Assembly (NCBI RefSeq): GCF_027924665.1
Contig: NZ_AP027043.1
Coordinates: forward strand, 3,410,001-3,474,000
Reading direction: 5' to 3'
From: Flavobacterium sp. GSB-24
Lineage (GTDB): Bacteria > Bacteroidota > Bacteroidia > Flavobacteriales > Flavobacteriaceae
DNA: 64,000 bases
In this document: in pieces, positions 37,095 to 46,130 of the stretch
How positions within the stretch are numbered: position 1 is the first letter of the stretch
Layout of the letters: each line of letters begins with the position of its first letter
Program-made: the position numbers and the translations under genes
Notes under the pieces: model-generated
Databases searched by the model: none
Told to the model about the DNA's origin: nothing
What the model saw: the letters and a program-made list of their open reading frames with translations, nothing else

Positions 37095-39833
37095 ATGTAT
37101 AAATTTCTAAAATATACTTTGATACTTTTTATAGTGTCATTAGGTCTAATCTCCTGTAAACAAAAACTGAGTGATAAAATAAAAGTTGGATTTTCTCAGG
37201 CCATGACTACTGATGACTGGCGTAAGCAGATGAACAGCTCAATGAAAATTGAAGCCTCATTACGGCCTGAAGTCGATCTGACTATAAAAGATGCCAATAA
37301 CAGCATAGAGAAGCAAATAGAAGATATTGAAGGATTCATATCTAATAAAGCAGATGTCATTATTGTATCCCCAATCCAGTCTAAACCTTTGACGGCAGTT
37401 GTAGAAAAATCAATAAAAGCCGGAATTCCTGTTCTTATTGTAGACCGGAAAATTGAAGGAGAAAACTATACTGCTTATCTTGGAGCTGATAATATTGAAA
37501 TTGGCAGAATTGCAGCGCGATATATTATTTCGCACGGTAAAGGTTCAGGTAAGATTATAGAAATAACAGGAGCAAACGGTTCTTCACCAGCGTATGAGCG
37601 TAGTTTAGGGTTTGATCAGATTATCAAAGAAAATAAACGTTTCAAAATTGAAAAAATCATATTTGGTGATTGGGAAAAAGAGTCAGTTAAAGCGCCCCTA
37701 AAAGCGATTCTTTTGCAAAATCCTGATATCGAATATATTTTTGCCCATAATGACCGTATGGCTTTAAGTGCCTGGGAAACTGCCAAAACTGCAGGACTGG
37801 AAAAGAAAATTAAATTTATTGGTGTTGACGGACTCAACACAGTGAATGGGGGAATAGAATTGGTTAAAAACGGAGTTTTAGACGGAACAGTGCTGTATCC
37901 GACAGGAGGAAATGAAGCATTGAAACTGGCTTTAAAAATGTATTATAAAGAAGCAGTTGCAAAAAATAACATACTCAATACAATCGTAATAGATAAGAAT
38001 AATGCTGAAATTATCGAAAATCAAATGGATAAAGTCGATCAGCAGCAGACAGTTATTGAGTCTCAGCAGGGAGCAATAAAAGTTCAGGAAAGAGAATATG
38101 CTTCGCAGAACAATCTGGTTCGATTATTGAGTTTTTTCTTAGTGATTATTTTGAGTCTGACTATCTACAGCATTTATTCAACTATTTCTATTTCAAAGAA
38201 GAAAAAACAGCTTGAAAAAATTAATCAGACTGTTATTGACCAGAATAATGAAATTCAGGAAATGGCTCAGCTTGCGACTAAAAGCAATGAAGCAAAACTG
38301 AATTTCTTTACAGGACTTTCACATGAATTTAAAACTCCTATAACTTTGATTATGAGTTATGTAGAGTCGCTGATTGAAAATGAAAAAATTAAGGGAACTG
38401 CCCTTATCGATGAAGTAAAACTAATTCATAAAAACTCAAACAGATTATTGCGTTTGATCAATCAGTTATTGGATTTCAGGAAAATTGAAGAGCAAAAATT
38501 TACCCTTAGGGCTTCCAGTACAAAAATTTACGATTTCACAAATGAAGTCATGGCTAATTTTAAAGGCGAAGCTGCCAGAAGAAATATTGATTTTCAATTA
38601 AGCTGTAAAAACAAAAATCTGGAACTCTTTATTGATCGCGGTTTAATGGACAAAGTATATTTCAATTTGCTGTCAAATGCTTTTAAATTTACGCCCGATA
38701 ATGGTAAAATTAGTATTTCAATTGTCGAAAATCAGGATAATACAGTACAGATCCATTTTAAAGATTCCGGAATTGGAATCCCTGATGATGAACTTTCAAA
38801 TGTTTTTGATCCATTTTTCAGGGCTTCAAATAATAATAAAAACAGTTCAGGCATTGGATTGCATTTATCAAAAGAGTTTGTGCTTTTGCATCAAGGAATA
38901 ATCGAACTGAAATCTAAGCAGGGCAGTGAATTTGTCATTACATTATTAAAAGGAAGCAGTCATTTACAGCCTGGTGAAATTATTCAAAAAGCCGAAAACC
39001 TAACCAGTATTCCAAACTTAATTACTGATAATTTAAATATAGAACCCGATTTAAAAGAATCAAACACCATTTCTGATGCTGAGAAACACACTCTACTAAT
39101 CATAGAAGACAATGTAGATTTGGTTAACTTTTTAAAAGCAAAACTGTCCAATGAATATGTAGTGTATAATTCTGATGGAAGCGATGCGATTCAAAAAGCA
39201 TTAGAAATTATTCCGGATATTATAATCTGTGATATTAATTTAGTAGATAAAGATGGTTACGAGATTAGTAAAGAATTGAAGAAAGATCTTCGTTCTTCTC
39301 ATATTCCAATTATTATTTTAACTGCGCAGAGTAATAAAGAATCTGTTTTGAAAGGATTGCAAAGCGGAGTAGACCAGTATCTTACGAAGCCTTTCAGTCT
39401 TTCTATTTTGAAACAATCTATATCAAGCTTGCTTTTTAATAGAGAGAAACTTCGTTATTATTATACTAATAATATTTATCGTGTTGAGCCTGAATCGAAA
39501 TTTGGCAATCAGGAACAATCCTTTATTACCAAAATGAATGATATTATTAAAAAGAATGTCGAAAATCCTAAATTCTCTGTTGAAGATTTAGCCGATAAAC
39601 TTGGAGTTTCCAGAGTTCAGCTGTATCGAAAAGTAAAAGCAATTATCGGAATTAATATCAGCGACCATATTAATAATGTAAAATTAGAGAAGGCGGCAGA
39701 GCTTTTAAAGTTAAATAATATGAATATTTCTGAAATTGCTTACTCGCTGGGATTCTCTTCTCCCAATTATTTTTCTACAGCTTTTAAGAATAAATTTGGA
39801 ATTTCACCAAAGGAATACAAATCCTCAAATTAA
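37095..39833 (+). CDS. Hybrid two-component regulator (HTCS) with periplasmic sugar-binding sensor
   Basis: The 912-residue protein joins a periplasmic-binding-protein domain of the ribose/LacI type (about 30-325), one membrane helix (about 343-366), a histidine kinase (His410 in GLSHEFKTPI; ATPase LLSNAFKFTPDNG and DSGIGIP), a receiver (Asp713 in IIICDINLVDKDG) and an AraC DNA-binding domain (about 805-910). Most HTCS proteins sense with beta-propellers; this sensor type is that of B. thetaiotaomicron BT1754, which binds fructose. The N-terminus has a lipobox-like LISC at Cys21. It would switch on the genes after 40064. Confidence 0.95.
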   Translation: MYKFLKYTLILFIVSLGLISCKQKLSDKIKVGFSQAMTTDDWRKQMNSSMKIEASLRPEVDLTIKDANNSIEKQIEDIEGFISNKADVIIVSPIQSKPLTAVVEKSIKAGIPVLIVDRKIEGENYTAYLGADNIEIGRIAARYIISHGKGSGKIIEITGANGSSPAYERSLGFDQIIKENKRFKIEKIIFGDWEKESVKAPLKAILLQNPDIEYIFAHNDRMALSAWETAKTAGLEKKIKFIGVDGLNTVNGGIELVKNGVLDGTVLYPTGGNEALKLALKMYYKEAVAKNNILNTIVIDKNNAEIIENQMDKVDQQQTVIESQQGAIKVQEREYASQNNLVRLLSFFLVIILSLTIYSIYSTISISKKKKQLEKINQTVIDQNNEIQEMAQLATKSNEAKLNFFTGLSHEFKTPITLIMSYVESLIENEKIKGTALIDEVKLIHKNSNRLLRLINQLLDFRKIEEQKFTLRASSTKIYDFTNEVMANFKGEAARRNIDFQLSCKNKNLELFIDRGLMDKVYFNLLSNAFKFTPDNGKISISIVENQDNTVQIHFKDSGIGIPDDELSNVFDPFFRASNNNKNSSGIGLHLSKEFVLLHQGIIELKSKQGSEFVITLLKGSSHLQPGEIIQKAENLTSIPNLITDNLNIEPDLKESNTISDAEKHTLLIIEDNVDLVNFLKAKLSNEYVVYNSDGSDAIQKALEIIPDIIICDINLVDKDGYEISKELKKDLRSSHIPIIILTAQSNKESVLKGLQSGVDQYLTKPFSLSILKQSISSLLFNREKLRYYYTNNIYRVEPESKFGNQEQSFITKMNDIIKKNVENPKFSVEDLADKLGVSRVQLYRKVKAIIGINISDHINNVKLEKAAELLKLNNMNISEIAYSLGFSSPNYFSTAFKNKFGISPKEYKSSN

Positions 39834-39839
39834 TATTGA

Positions 39840-39874
39840 TTTAAAATTGATACAAATCAGGTATCAATTTTAAA
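39840..39874 (+). terminator. Hairpin after the HTCS gene
   Basis: A perfect 14-bp stem, TTTAAAATTGATAC against GTATCAATTTTAAA with a seven-base loop, lies 6 bp after the stop. No long T-run follows, but the arm itself ends in TTTT. It separates the regulator from the structural genes. Confidence 0.55.
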
Positions 39875-39908
39875 CCTAATGTAACAAAATCGAAACTACA
39901 CGGTTTTC

Positions 39909-40039
39909 GTAAATAAGTTTTAAATTATGTAAAGCCTTGTAAATAAGTCTTTTAGTGTAAAAATATCAAACTATCAATAATTATAGAATAAAATTGTAAC
40001 ATCATTAAAAATAAGTTGTTTTTATTGCGGATATCTTAG
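39909..40039 (+). promoter_or_regulatory. Fructan-locus promoter region with direct repeats
   Basis: GTAAATAAGT occurs at 39909-39918 and 39939-39948, exactly 30 bp apart, each followed by a T-rich YTT; the AAATAAGT core recurs at 40009-40016. A -7-like TATCTTAG (40032-40039, one mismatch) lies 25 bp before the permease ATG. Repeats spaced near three helical turns are plausible binding sites for the HTCS AraC domain. Confidence 0.5.
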
Positions 40040-40063
40040 CAACAAGTTTTTAATACATCTACA

Positions 40064-41422
40064 ATGAACAAGATATTGATTTGGTCTGTTACTGCTGCAC
40101 TGGCAGGTTTTCTATTCGGTTTTGATACCGTAGTTATTTCTGGAGCTGATAAACAACTACAGCTTCTCTGGCATTCATCTGATGCTTTTCATGGATCTGT
40201 TGTTATGGCAATGGCACTGTGGGGAACAGTCGTAGGTGCTATTTTTGGAGGAATCCCAACCAATAAAATAGGACGTAAAAAAACCCTGTTTTGGATCGGA
40301 ATTTTATATTTCATTTCTGCAGTTGGTGCTGCTTTTGCCAATGATCCTTATGTTTTTGCTGCTTTTAGGTTTATTGGAGGTTTGGGTGTTGGGGCTTCAA
40401 CCATTGCTGCTCCGGCGTACGTTTCAGAAATTGCTCCAGCTGAAAAACGAGGGAGATTGGTTGCTTTGTATCAGTTTAATATTGTTCTGGGTATTTTAAT
40501 CGCGTTTATATCTAATTATTTTTTAAAAGACATTGGAGAAAATGCTTGGCGCTGGATGGTTGGGGTTCAGGCTATTCCGTCTGTTGTTTATATTCTTTTT
40601 ATCATAACAATTCCAGAAAGTCCAAGATGGCTCCTGTCCAGAAACCGTGATGAAGAAGCCCGTAAAGTACTCCTTAAAATCGATCCCTCGGCCTCTCTTT
40701 CTTCCATTATGGATGATTCCAGAGAAAATGGAGTGACGAAACATGAAAATATATTCATGAAGAAATACCGTTTCCCTTTAATCCTAGCTTTTTTAATTGC
40801 TTTTTTCAATCAGTTTTCAGGAATCAATGCTTTTTTATATTATGCACCCAGAATTTTTGAAGAAGCAGGTTTAGGACAGAACACGGCTTTATTAAGCAGT
40901 ATCGGCATTGGGATCACCAATCTTATATTTACTTTAATTGGAGTAGCATTAATTGACAGATTAGGAAGGAAGTTGTTAATGTATATTGGTTCTATTGGAT
41001 ATATCATATCTTTAGGATTAGTTTCTGCTTCATTTTATTACAATTGGGGAGGATTATCAGTACCCATTTTTCTTTTCCTGTTTATAGCTTCACACGCCAT
41101 CGGTCAGGGAGCAGTTATCTGGGTTTTCATCTCAGAAATTTTTCCAAATCATATCCGTGCATCGGGACAGGCATTTGGAAGTTCAGTGCATTGGGTTCTG
41201 GCAGCGATTATTCCGTCTTTAATTCCAATGTTGTTTTCAGAAATAGGACCAGATGCCGTATTCTTAATTTTTACACTAATGATGGTATTACAGCTCCTGT
41301 TCGTAATTTTTATGATGCCGGAAACTAAAGGAATCTCTTTAGAAGTATTAAGCGAAAATCTAACCAAAAAAAATATCAAAAAAAATGAAATCAAAGAAAC
41401 ATCTGCCGCTGGCATTCTATAG
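40064..41422 (+). CDS. MFS sugar:proton symporter, probable fructose permease
   Basis: The 452-residue protein has twelve predicted membrane helices and the sugar-porter signatures GFDTVVISGA, the NKIGRKKTL loop after helix 2, PESPRWL after helix 6, DRLGRK in the second half and PETKG near the end. It would carry fructose released in the periplasm across the inner membrane. The next gene starts inside its 3' end (38-bp overlap), so the two are tightly coupled. In the equivalent Bacteroides locus a permease of this family has the same position. Confidence 0.92.
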   Translation: MNKILIWSVTAALAGFLFGFDTVVISGADKQLQLLWHSSDAFHGSVVMAMALWGTVVGAIFGGIPTNKIGRKKTLFWIGILYFISAVGAAFANDPYVFAAFRFIGGLGVGASTIAAPAYVSEIAPAEKRGRLVALYQFNIVLGILIAFISNYFLKDIGENAWRWMVGVQAIPSVVYILFIITIPESPRWLLSRNRDEEARKVLLKIDPSASLSSIMDDSRENGVTKHENIFMKKYRFPLILAFLIAFFNQFSGINAFLYYAPRIFEEAGLGQNTALLSSIGIGITNLIFTLIGVALIDRLGRKLLMYIGSIGYIISLGLVSASFYYNWGGLSVPIFLFLFIASHAIGQGAVIWVFISEIFPNHIRASGQAFGSSVHWVLAAIIPSLIPMLFSEIGPDAVFLIFTLMMVLQLLFVIFMMPETKGISLEVLSENLTKKNIKKNEIKETSAAGIL

Positions 41423-42992
41423 TGCGATACTCCTTTCAGCAGGGGGATTTATACCGTACTCGGCTGTTGCACAAACAACTGCTGTTTCAGTATCAGCCTC
41501 GGCTGAGGAACAAATGTACCGACCTAATTTTCATTTTACACCAAAAAAAGGCTGGATGAATGATCCTAACGGAATGTTCTATGCAGATGGGAAATATCAT
41601 TTATTCTACCAGCATTTTCCTGATGGAAATAAATGGGGACCAATGCATTGGGGGCATGCGGTCAGTAAAGATCTGATTCAATGGGAAGAATTGCCTATCG
41701 CAATTTACCCAGATAAGGATAAATATATTTTCTCAGGAAGTGCTGTTGTAGATATAAATAATACATCAGGTTTAGGTATCGAAAATACGGCGCCAATTGT
41801 AGCGGTTTATACGCTGCATGATATGACAAAGGAAAAAGAAAATAAAATTGATGTTGAGCAGCAGGATATTGCTTTCTCGAATGACAATGGTTTTACATGG
41901 CAGAAATTTGAGGAAGGAAATCCTGTCGTAAGAAACCCGGGAATTCGTGATTTTCGTGACCCAAAAGTGACTTGGGATAAAACCCATAAACAATGGATAA
42001 TGGTTTTAGCAGCGCAGGACCGTTCCCAATTTTATAAATCCAAAGACTTAAAAAGCTGGCAATATTTATCTGATTTCGGAAAAAATATTGGGGCACATGG
42101 AGGTGTTTGGGAATGTCCAGATTTTTTTGAAATAAAAGTGCAGGGTACAAATGAAACCAAATGGGTTTTAATTCAGAGCTTAAATCCAGGAGGTGCAAAT
42201 GGAGGTTCTGGAACGCAATATTTTATTGGAGATTTTGATGGAACTGCTTTTACATTAGACCCAAATTTTGCCAAAAGAATAGAACAGGAAAAAGCCGTCT
42301 GGATAGATTACGGAAAAGATAATTATGCCGGTGTAACATGGAATAATATTCCAAACTCGGACGGGCGAAGATTATTTATCGGCTGGATGTCCAATTGGGA
42401 TTATGCCCAAGATGTACCGACAAATGTCTGGAGAAGCAGCACTACGATCGCTAGAGAAATTCAGCTAATAAAAAAAGGAAATGAGTTCAGTCTGATTAGC
42501 ATTCCTGTAAAAGAAATCAATAAATATATTTCTAAAACAATCAAAGGCAAAAGCTTAAAAGGTAAAGGTAATCTTTCTATTCCAGAAGCTGCAAAAGTTG
42601 ATTTAACTAAGGCAATTATTGATTTTAAGCTAAAAAACATAAAACAGGACACCTACATTTTTATGCTTTCAAATGATAAAGGCGAGTCTTTGACATTCGG
42701 AATCAATAATAAAGCTCATTATTTATTTGTGGACCGTTCAAAGTCTGGAAAAAATGATTTCTCAGAAAAATTTGCTGCAACGATTACCAAAGCATCTTTA
42801 GGCGGCAGTCAAAAAGAGGGTGCTTTTAAAATTATTCTGGATAAAACATCTATTGAAATATTTTACAATAATGGCGAAAAAGTTATAACCGAAATCTTTT
42901 TCCCGCAGCAGCCATTTACATCTCTTTCGGTGTCTTCAAAACAGACAATAGAATTAAACAACCTCGTAATTAACCAATTAAATAAAAACTAA
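41385..42992 (+). CDS. GH32 exo-fructanase (levanase/inulinase type)
   Basis: The 535-residue protein starts inside the permease gene; the start is supported by a normal signal peptide ending SAVAQ. The GH32 five-bladed propeller carries the nucleophile Asp60 in GWMNDPNG, the transition-state stabiliser Asp192 in FRDPKV and acid/base Glu243 in WECPDFFE. A C-terminal beta-sandwich (about 385-535) follows. The sequence is of the exo-acting beta-fructosidase type. With no lipobox it should act in the periplasm on imported fructo-oligosaccharides and release fructose for the permease. Confidence 0.93.
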   Translation: MKSKKHLPLAFYSAILLSAGGFIPYSAVAQTTAVSVSASAEEQMYRPNFHFTPKKGWMNDPNGMFYADGKYHLFYQHFPDGNKWGPMHWGHAVSKDLIQWEELPIAIYPDKDKYIFSGSAVVDINNTSGLGIENTAPIVAVYTLHDMTKEKENKIDVEQQDIAFSNDNGFTWQKFEEGNPVVRNPGIRDFRDPKVTWDKTHKQWIMVLAAQDRSQFYKSKDLKSWQYLSDFGKNIGAHGGVWECPDFFEIKVQGTNETKWVLIQSLNPGGANGGSGTQYFIGDFDGTAFTLDPNFAKRIEQEKAVWIDYGKDNYAGVTWNNIPNSDGRRLFIGWMSNWDYAQDVPTNVWRSSTTIAREIQLIKKGNEFSLISIPVKEINKYISKTIKGKSLKGKGNLSIPEAAKVDLTKAIIDFKLKNIKQDTYIFMLSNDKGESLTFGINNKAHYLFVDRSKSGKNDFSEKFAATITKASLGGSQKEGAFKIILDKTSIEIFYNNGEKVITEIFFPQQPFTSLSVSSKQTIELNNLVINQLNKN

Positions 42993-43010
42993 CTAAAAAC
43001 CACTAACCTC

Positions 43011-46000
43011 ATGAAAAGTAAAATTATTTATTTTCTATTTTTCTTCTTTCCCATGCTGATGATGACAGCTCAGGAAAACGGAGTAAAGGGAACGGTAATT
43101 TCGGCAGATGACGGAATGCCGCTTCCAGGAGCAACCGTAATTATTTCGGGTACAAATACCAGTACAGCAACAGATTTTGATGGAAATTTTTCCTTTCAAA
43201 ATGTTGCTTCAGATGCTGTACTTGTAATCTCGTTTATCGGATATGCGCCGCAATCTATTTCTGTTAACGGGCAGAAAACGATCAATGTAACGCTGAAAGT
43301 TGACAACAATCAATTGAATGAAGTTGTAGTAACCGGTTATTCCAAACAAAAGAAAACGGATATCACAGGAGCAGTCGCAGTTGTGAACATGAAAGAAGTC
43401 ATGAAACAGCCAGAGCCAAACCCGATCAAAGCTTTGCAGGGAAGAGTTGCCGGAGTAAAAGTGTCTTCAGATGGTTCGCCAAGCGGAGGAAATACAAAAG
43501 TAGTGATCCGCGGTGTCGGGACGCTGAACAATACAGATCCGCTCTACGTAATTGACGGAATGCCGACAAAATCTGGAATGCATGAATTAAATCCTAACGA
43601 TATTGAAACCATTCAGGTGCTGAAAGATGCTTCTTCAGCCAGTATTTATGGCTCCCGAGCTTCAAATGGTGTGATTATCATTACAACCAAAAAAGGAAAA
43701 GAAGGTAAAATGAGAATCAATTTCAGCACATATGCTTCCTTTTCTGATTATTCAAGAAAGTTAGATGTTCTCAATGCGAACCAGTTTGGTCAGGCACTTT
43801 GGCAGGCCAATATAAACGATGGTTTAAATCCAAATAATAATAACCTTCGTTATCAGTTTGACTGGTCGGTAAATAATAATAAACCGCAATTGAATAAAGT
43901 TCTGGTTCCAGAATATTTAGATGCCGAGCAAACCATACAAGCTTCAAATACGGACTGGTACGATGCGATTTCTCAAACTGGAGTTGCCAATTCTTATGAT
44001 TTGTCTGTTTCGAATGCTTCAGACAAAGGGAGCTACGTTTTTTCATTAGGATATTACGGGAACGAAGGCGTGGTTAAAACAACAGATTTTGAAAGAATTT
44101 CTGCCCGCATGAATGGGTCGTATAAATATTTTGACGGAAAGCTGGTTATTGGCGAGAATTTCAGTTTAAATAGAACTAATGAAGTAACAGATCCTGGTGT
44201 TCTAGACCCCGCGCTTAGAGCTTTACCGATTATTCCGGTGCACACTGTAGACGGAATTGGCTGGGGAGGACCAGTCGGAGGGATGAATGACAGACAGAAT
44301 CCAGTTCGTCTTTTAGAATACAATAAAGATAATAAATACGATTACCTGCGTCTTTTTGGTAACGCTTACGCGGATTTAGAAATCATTAAAAACCTGCACA
44401 TCAAAACCAGTTTCGGAATGGATTACGGCTTTTACAAAAAACGTACACTGCAGAGAAGCTACAAATCTGGTTATCTGCAAAACGATCAGACTTCTGTTAC
44501 CATCGATCAGTCGATCAGCGACAAATGGACATGGACAAATACTGCAATTTATAGCCTGAATTTTGGAAAAAGCAATCTGAATCTGATGGCAGGAACAGAG
44601 ATGTACAAAGATACTTATGATACAAATACGCTGCGTAAGAACGACTTTTTGATTGAAACTCCAGATTATATGTATCCCGATGCAGGAACAGGAGAATCTT
44701 TTACCAGCGGAACTTCTACTGTATATTCTTTACTTTCTTATTTCGGAAAAGCAGATTATGAGTTTGATAATCGATATCTGGTTTCGGCTACAATTCGTCG
44801 TGATGGTTCTTCCCGTTTTGGAAAAAACAATCAGTTTGGAACTTTTCCAGCAGTTTCAGCAGGATGGAGAATCAGCAACGAAAATTTTATCAAAAACAAT
44901 GCTTCTGTTTTTTCAGATTTAAAATTAAGAGCAGGCTGGGGACAGACTGGTAATCAGGAAATCAGTAATACTGCGGTTTATTCGCTTTATCTGGCAAGTT
45001 ATGCGGGTGGAAGTCCAACATGGGCAACTTCTTTTGGAACAGCTTACGATATTGCAGGAAATGGAAACGGATTACTTCCGTCTGGTTTTATTGCGACTCA
45101 GTCTGGAAATGATGATTTGAAATGGGAGACAACTACACAAACGAATATTGGTTTGGACTTTGGTTTATTCAAACAAAAATTAAGCGGATCTGTAGATTAT
45201 TATATCAAAAAAACAGATGATATTCTAGTATTGCCACCTTATTTAGGAGTTATTGGAGAAGGCGGAAACCGCTGGGTAAACGGAGCTTCTATGGATAACA
45301 AAGGCTGGGAGTTTTCTCTGGGCTATCATGATGAAACCTCATTTGGACTGAAATATGATATTTCAGGAAATATTTCGGCAAACAAAAATAAGATTACACA
45401 ATTGCCAGATGAAGTAAAAAACAATTACGGTGGTGACGGACTGAATGATAATATTTTAGGGCGACCAATCAATTCGATGTACGGATATGTTACTGACGGA
45501 TTGTTTACAAGTCAGGATCAGGTGGATAATTCGGCAATTCAAGAAGGGAAGGGGCTTGGAAGAATCCGTTACAGAGATTTAAATGGAGACGGGGCAATTA
45601 CAGATAAAGACCGCACGTGGATTGGAAATCCAAATCCTGGACTCCTATACGGCATTAATTTAAACTTGTCTTATAAAAACTTTGATTTTACAACCTTTTG
45701 GGAAGGAGCAAGCGATGTAGATGTTATCAATAATACCAAATATCAGACTGATTTCTGGAGTGTTGATGATGTGGGATCAAACAAAGGAACCCGCCTGCTT
45801 AATGCATGGTCTTTAGACAATCCAAATTCTACAATCCCAGCATTGACAACTGTTGACAGAAATGCAGAGTCGAGATTTTCAACTTATTATGTAGAAAATG
45901 GAAATTATCTTAAACTTAGAGTTTTGCAGTTTGGATATAGTTTTCCTAAAGAATTACTGAAGAAACTAAATATGGAGAGTTTTAGACTTTACATAAGCGG

Positions 46001-46115
46001 ACAGAATTTATTGATTATTGATGCCAAAAGCTTCACAGGAGTTGATCCGGAAAATGCAGGTTTTGGATATCCTCAGCCGACAACCTTTACTGCCGGTCTT
46101 AATTTTACTTTATAA
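43011..46115 (+). CDS. SusC/RagA-family TonB-linked transporter (PUL 2)
   Basis: The 1034-residue outer-membrane protein has a signal peptide ending MMTAQ, a carboxypeptidase-regulatory-like domain (about 24-105), a plug with LYVIDGMPT and TIQVLKDASSASIYGSRAS, and a C-terminal barrel ending TFTAGLNFTL. It would import fructo-oligosaccharides made on the surface by the lipoprotein GH32. It lies 18 bp after the exo-fructanase gene, and SusD follows by 15 bp. It is a distant paralogue of the PUL 1 SusC and shows no sign of recent exchange with it. Confidence 0.95.
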   Translation: MKSKIIYFLFFFFPMLMMTAQENGVKGTVISADDGMPLPGATVIISGTNTSTATDFDGNFSFQNVASDAVLVISFIGYAPQSISVNGQKTINVTLKVDNNQLNEVVVTGYSKQKKTDITGAVAVVNMKEVMKQPEPNPIKALQGRVAGVKVSSDGSPSGGNTKVVIRGVGTLNNTDPLYVIDGMPTKSGMHELNPNDIETIQVLKDASSASIYGSRASNGVIIITTKKGKEGKMRINFSTYASFSDYSRKLDVLNANQFGQALWQANINDGLNPNNNNLRYQFDWSVNNNKPQLNKVLVPEYLDAEQTIQASNTDWYDAISQTGVANSYDLSVSNASDKGSYVFSLGYYGNEGVVKTTDFERISARMNGSYKYFDGKLVIGENFSLNRTNEVTDPGVLDPALRALPIIPVHTVDGIGWGGPVGGMNDRQNPVRLLEYNKDNKYDYLRLFGNAYADLEIIKNLHIKTSFGMDYGFYKKRTLQRSYKSGYLQNDQTSVTIDQSISDKWTWTNTAIYSLNFGKSNLNLMAGTEMYKDTYDTNTLRKNDFLIETPDYMYPDAGTGESFTSGTSTVYSLLSYFGKADYEFDNRYLVSATIRRDGSSRFGKNNQFGTFPAVSAGWRISNENFIKNNASVFSDLKLRAGWGQTGNQEISNTAVYSLYLASYAGGSPTWATSFGTAYDIAGNGNGLLPSGFIATQSGNDDLKWETTTQTNIGLDFGLFKQKLSGSVDYYIKKTDDILVLPPYLGVIGEGGNRWVNGASMDNKGWEFSLGYHDETSFGLKYDISGNISANKNKITQLPDEVKNNYGGDGLNDNILGRPINSMYGYVTDGLFTSQDQVDNSAIQEGKGLGRIRYRDLNGDGAITDKDRTWIGNPNPGLLYGINLNLSYKNFDFTTFWEGASDVDVINNTKYQTDFWSVDDVGSNKGTRLLNAWSLDNPNSTIPALTTVDRNAESRFSTYYVENGNYLKLRVLQFGYSFPKELLKKLNMESFRLYISGQNLLIIDAKSFTGVDPENAGFGYPQPTTFTAGLNFTL

Positions 46116-46130
46116 TAAAAGATTGAAAAA

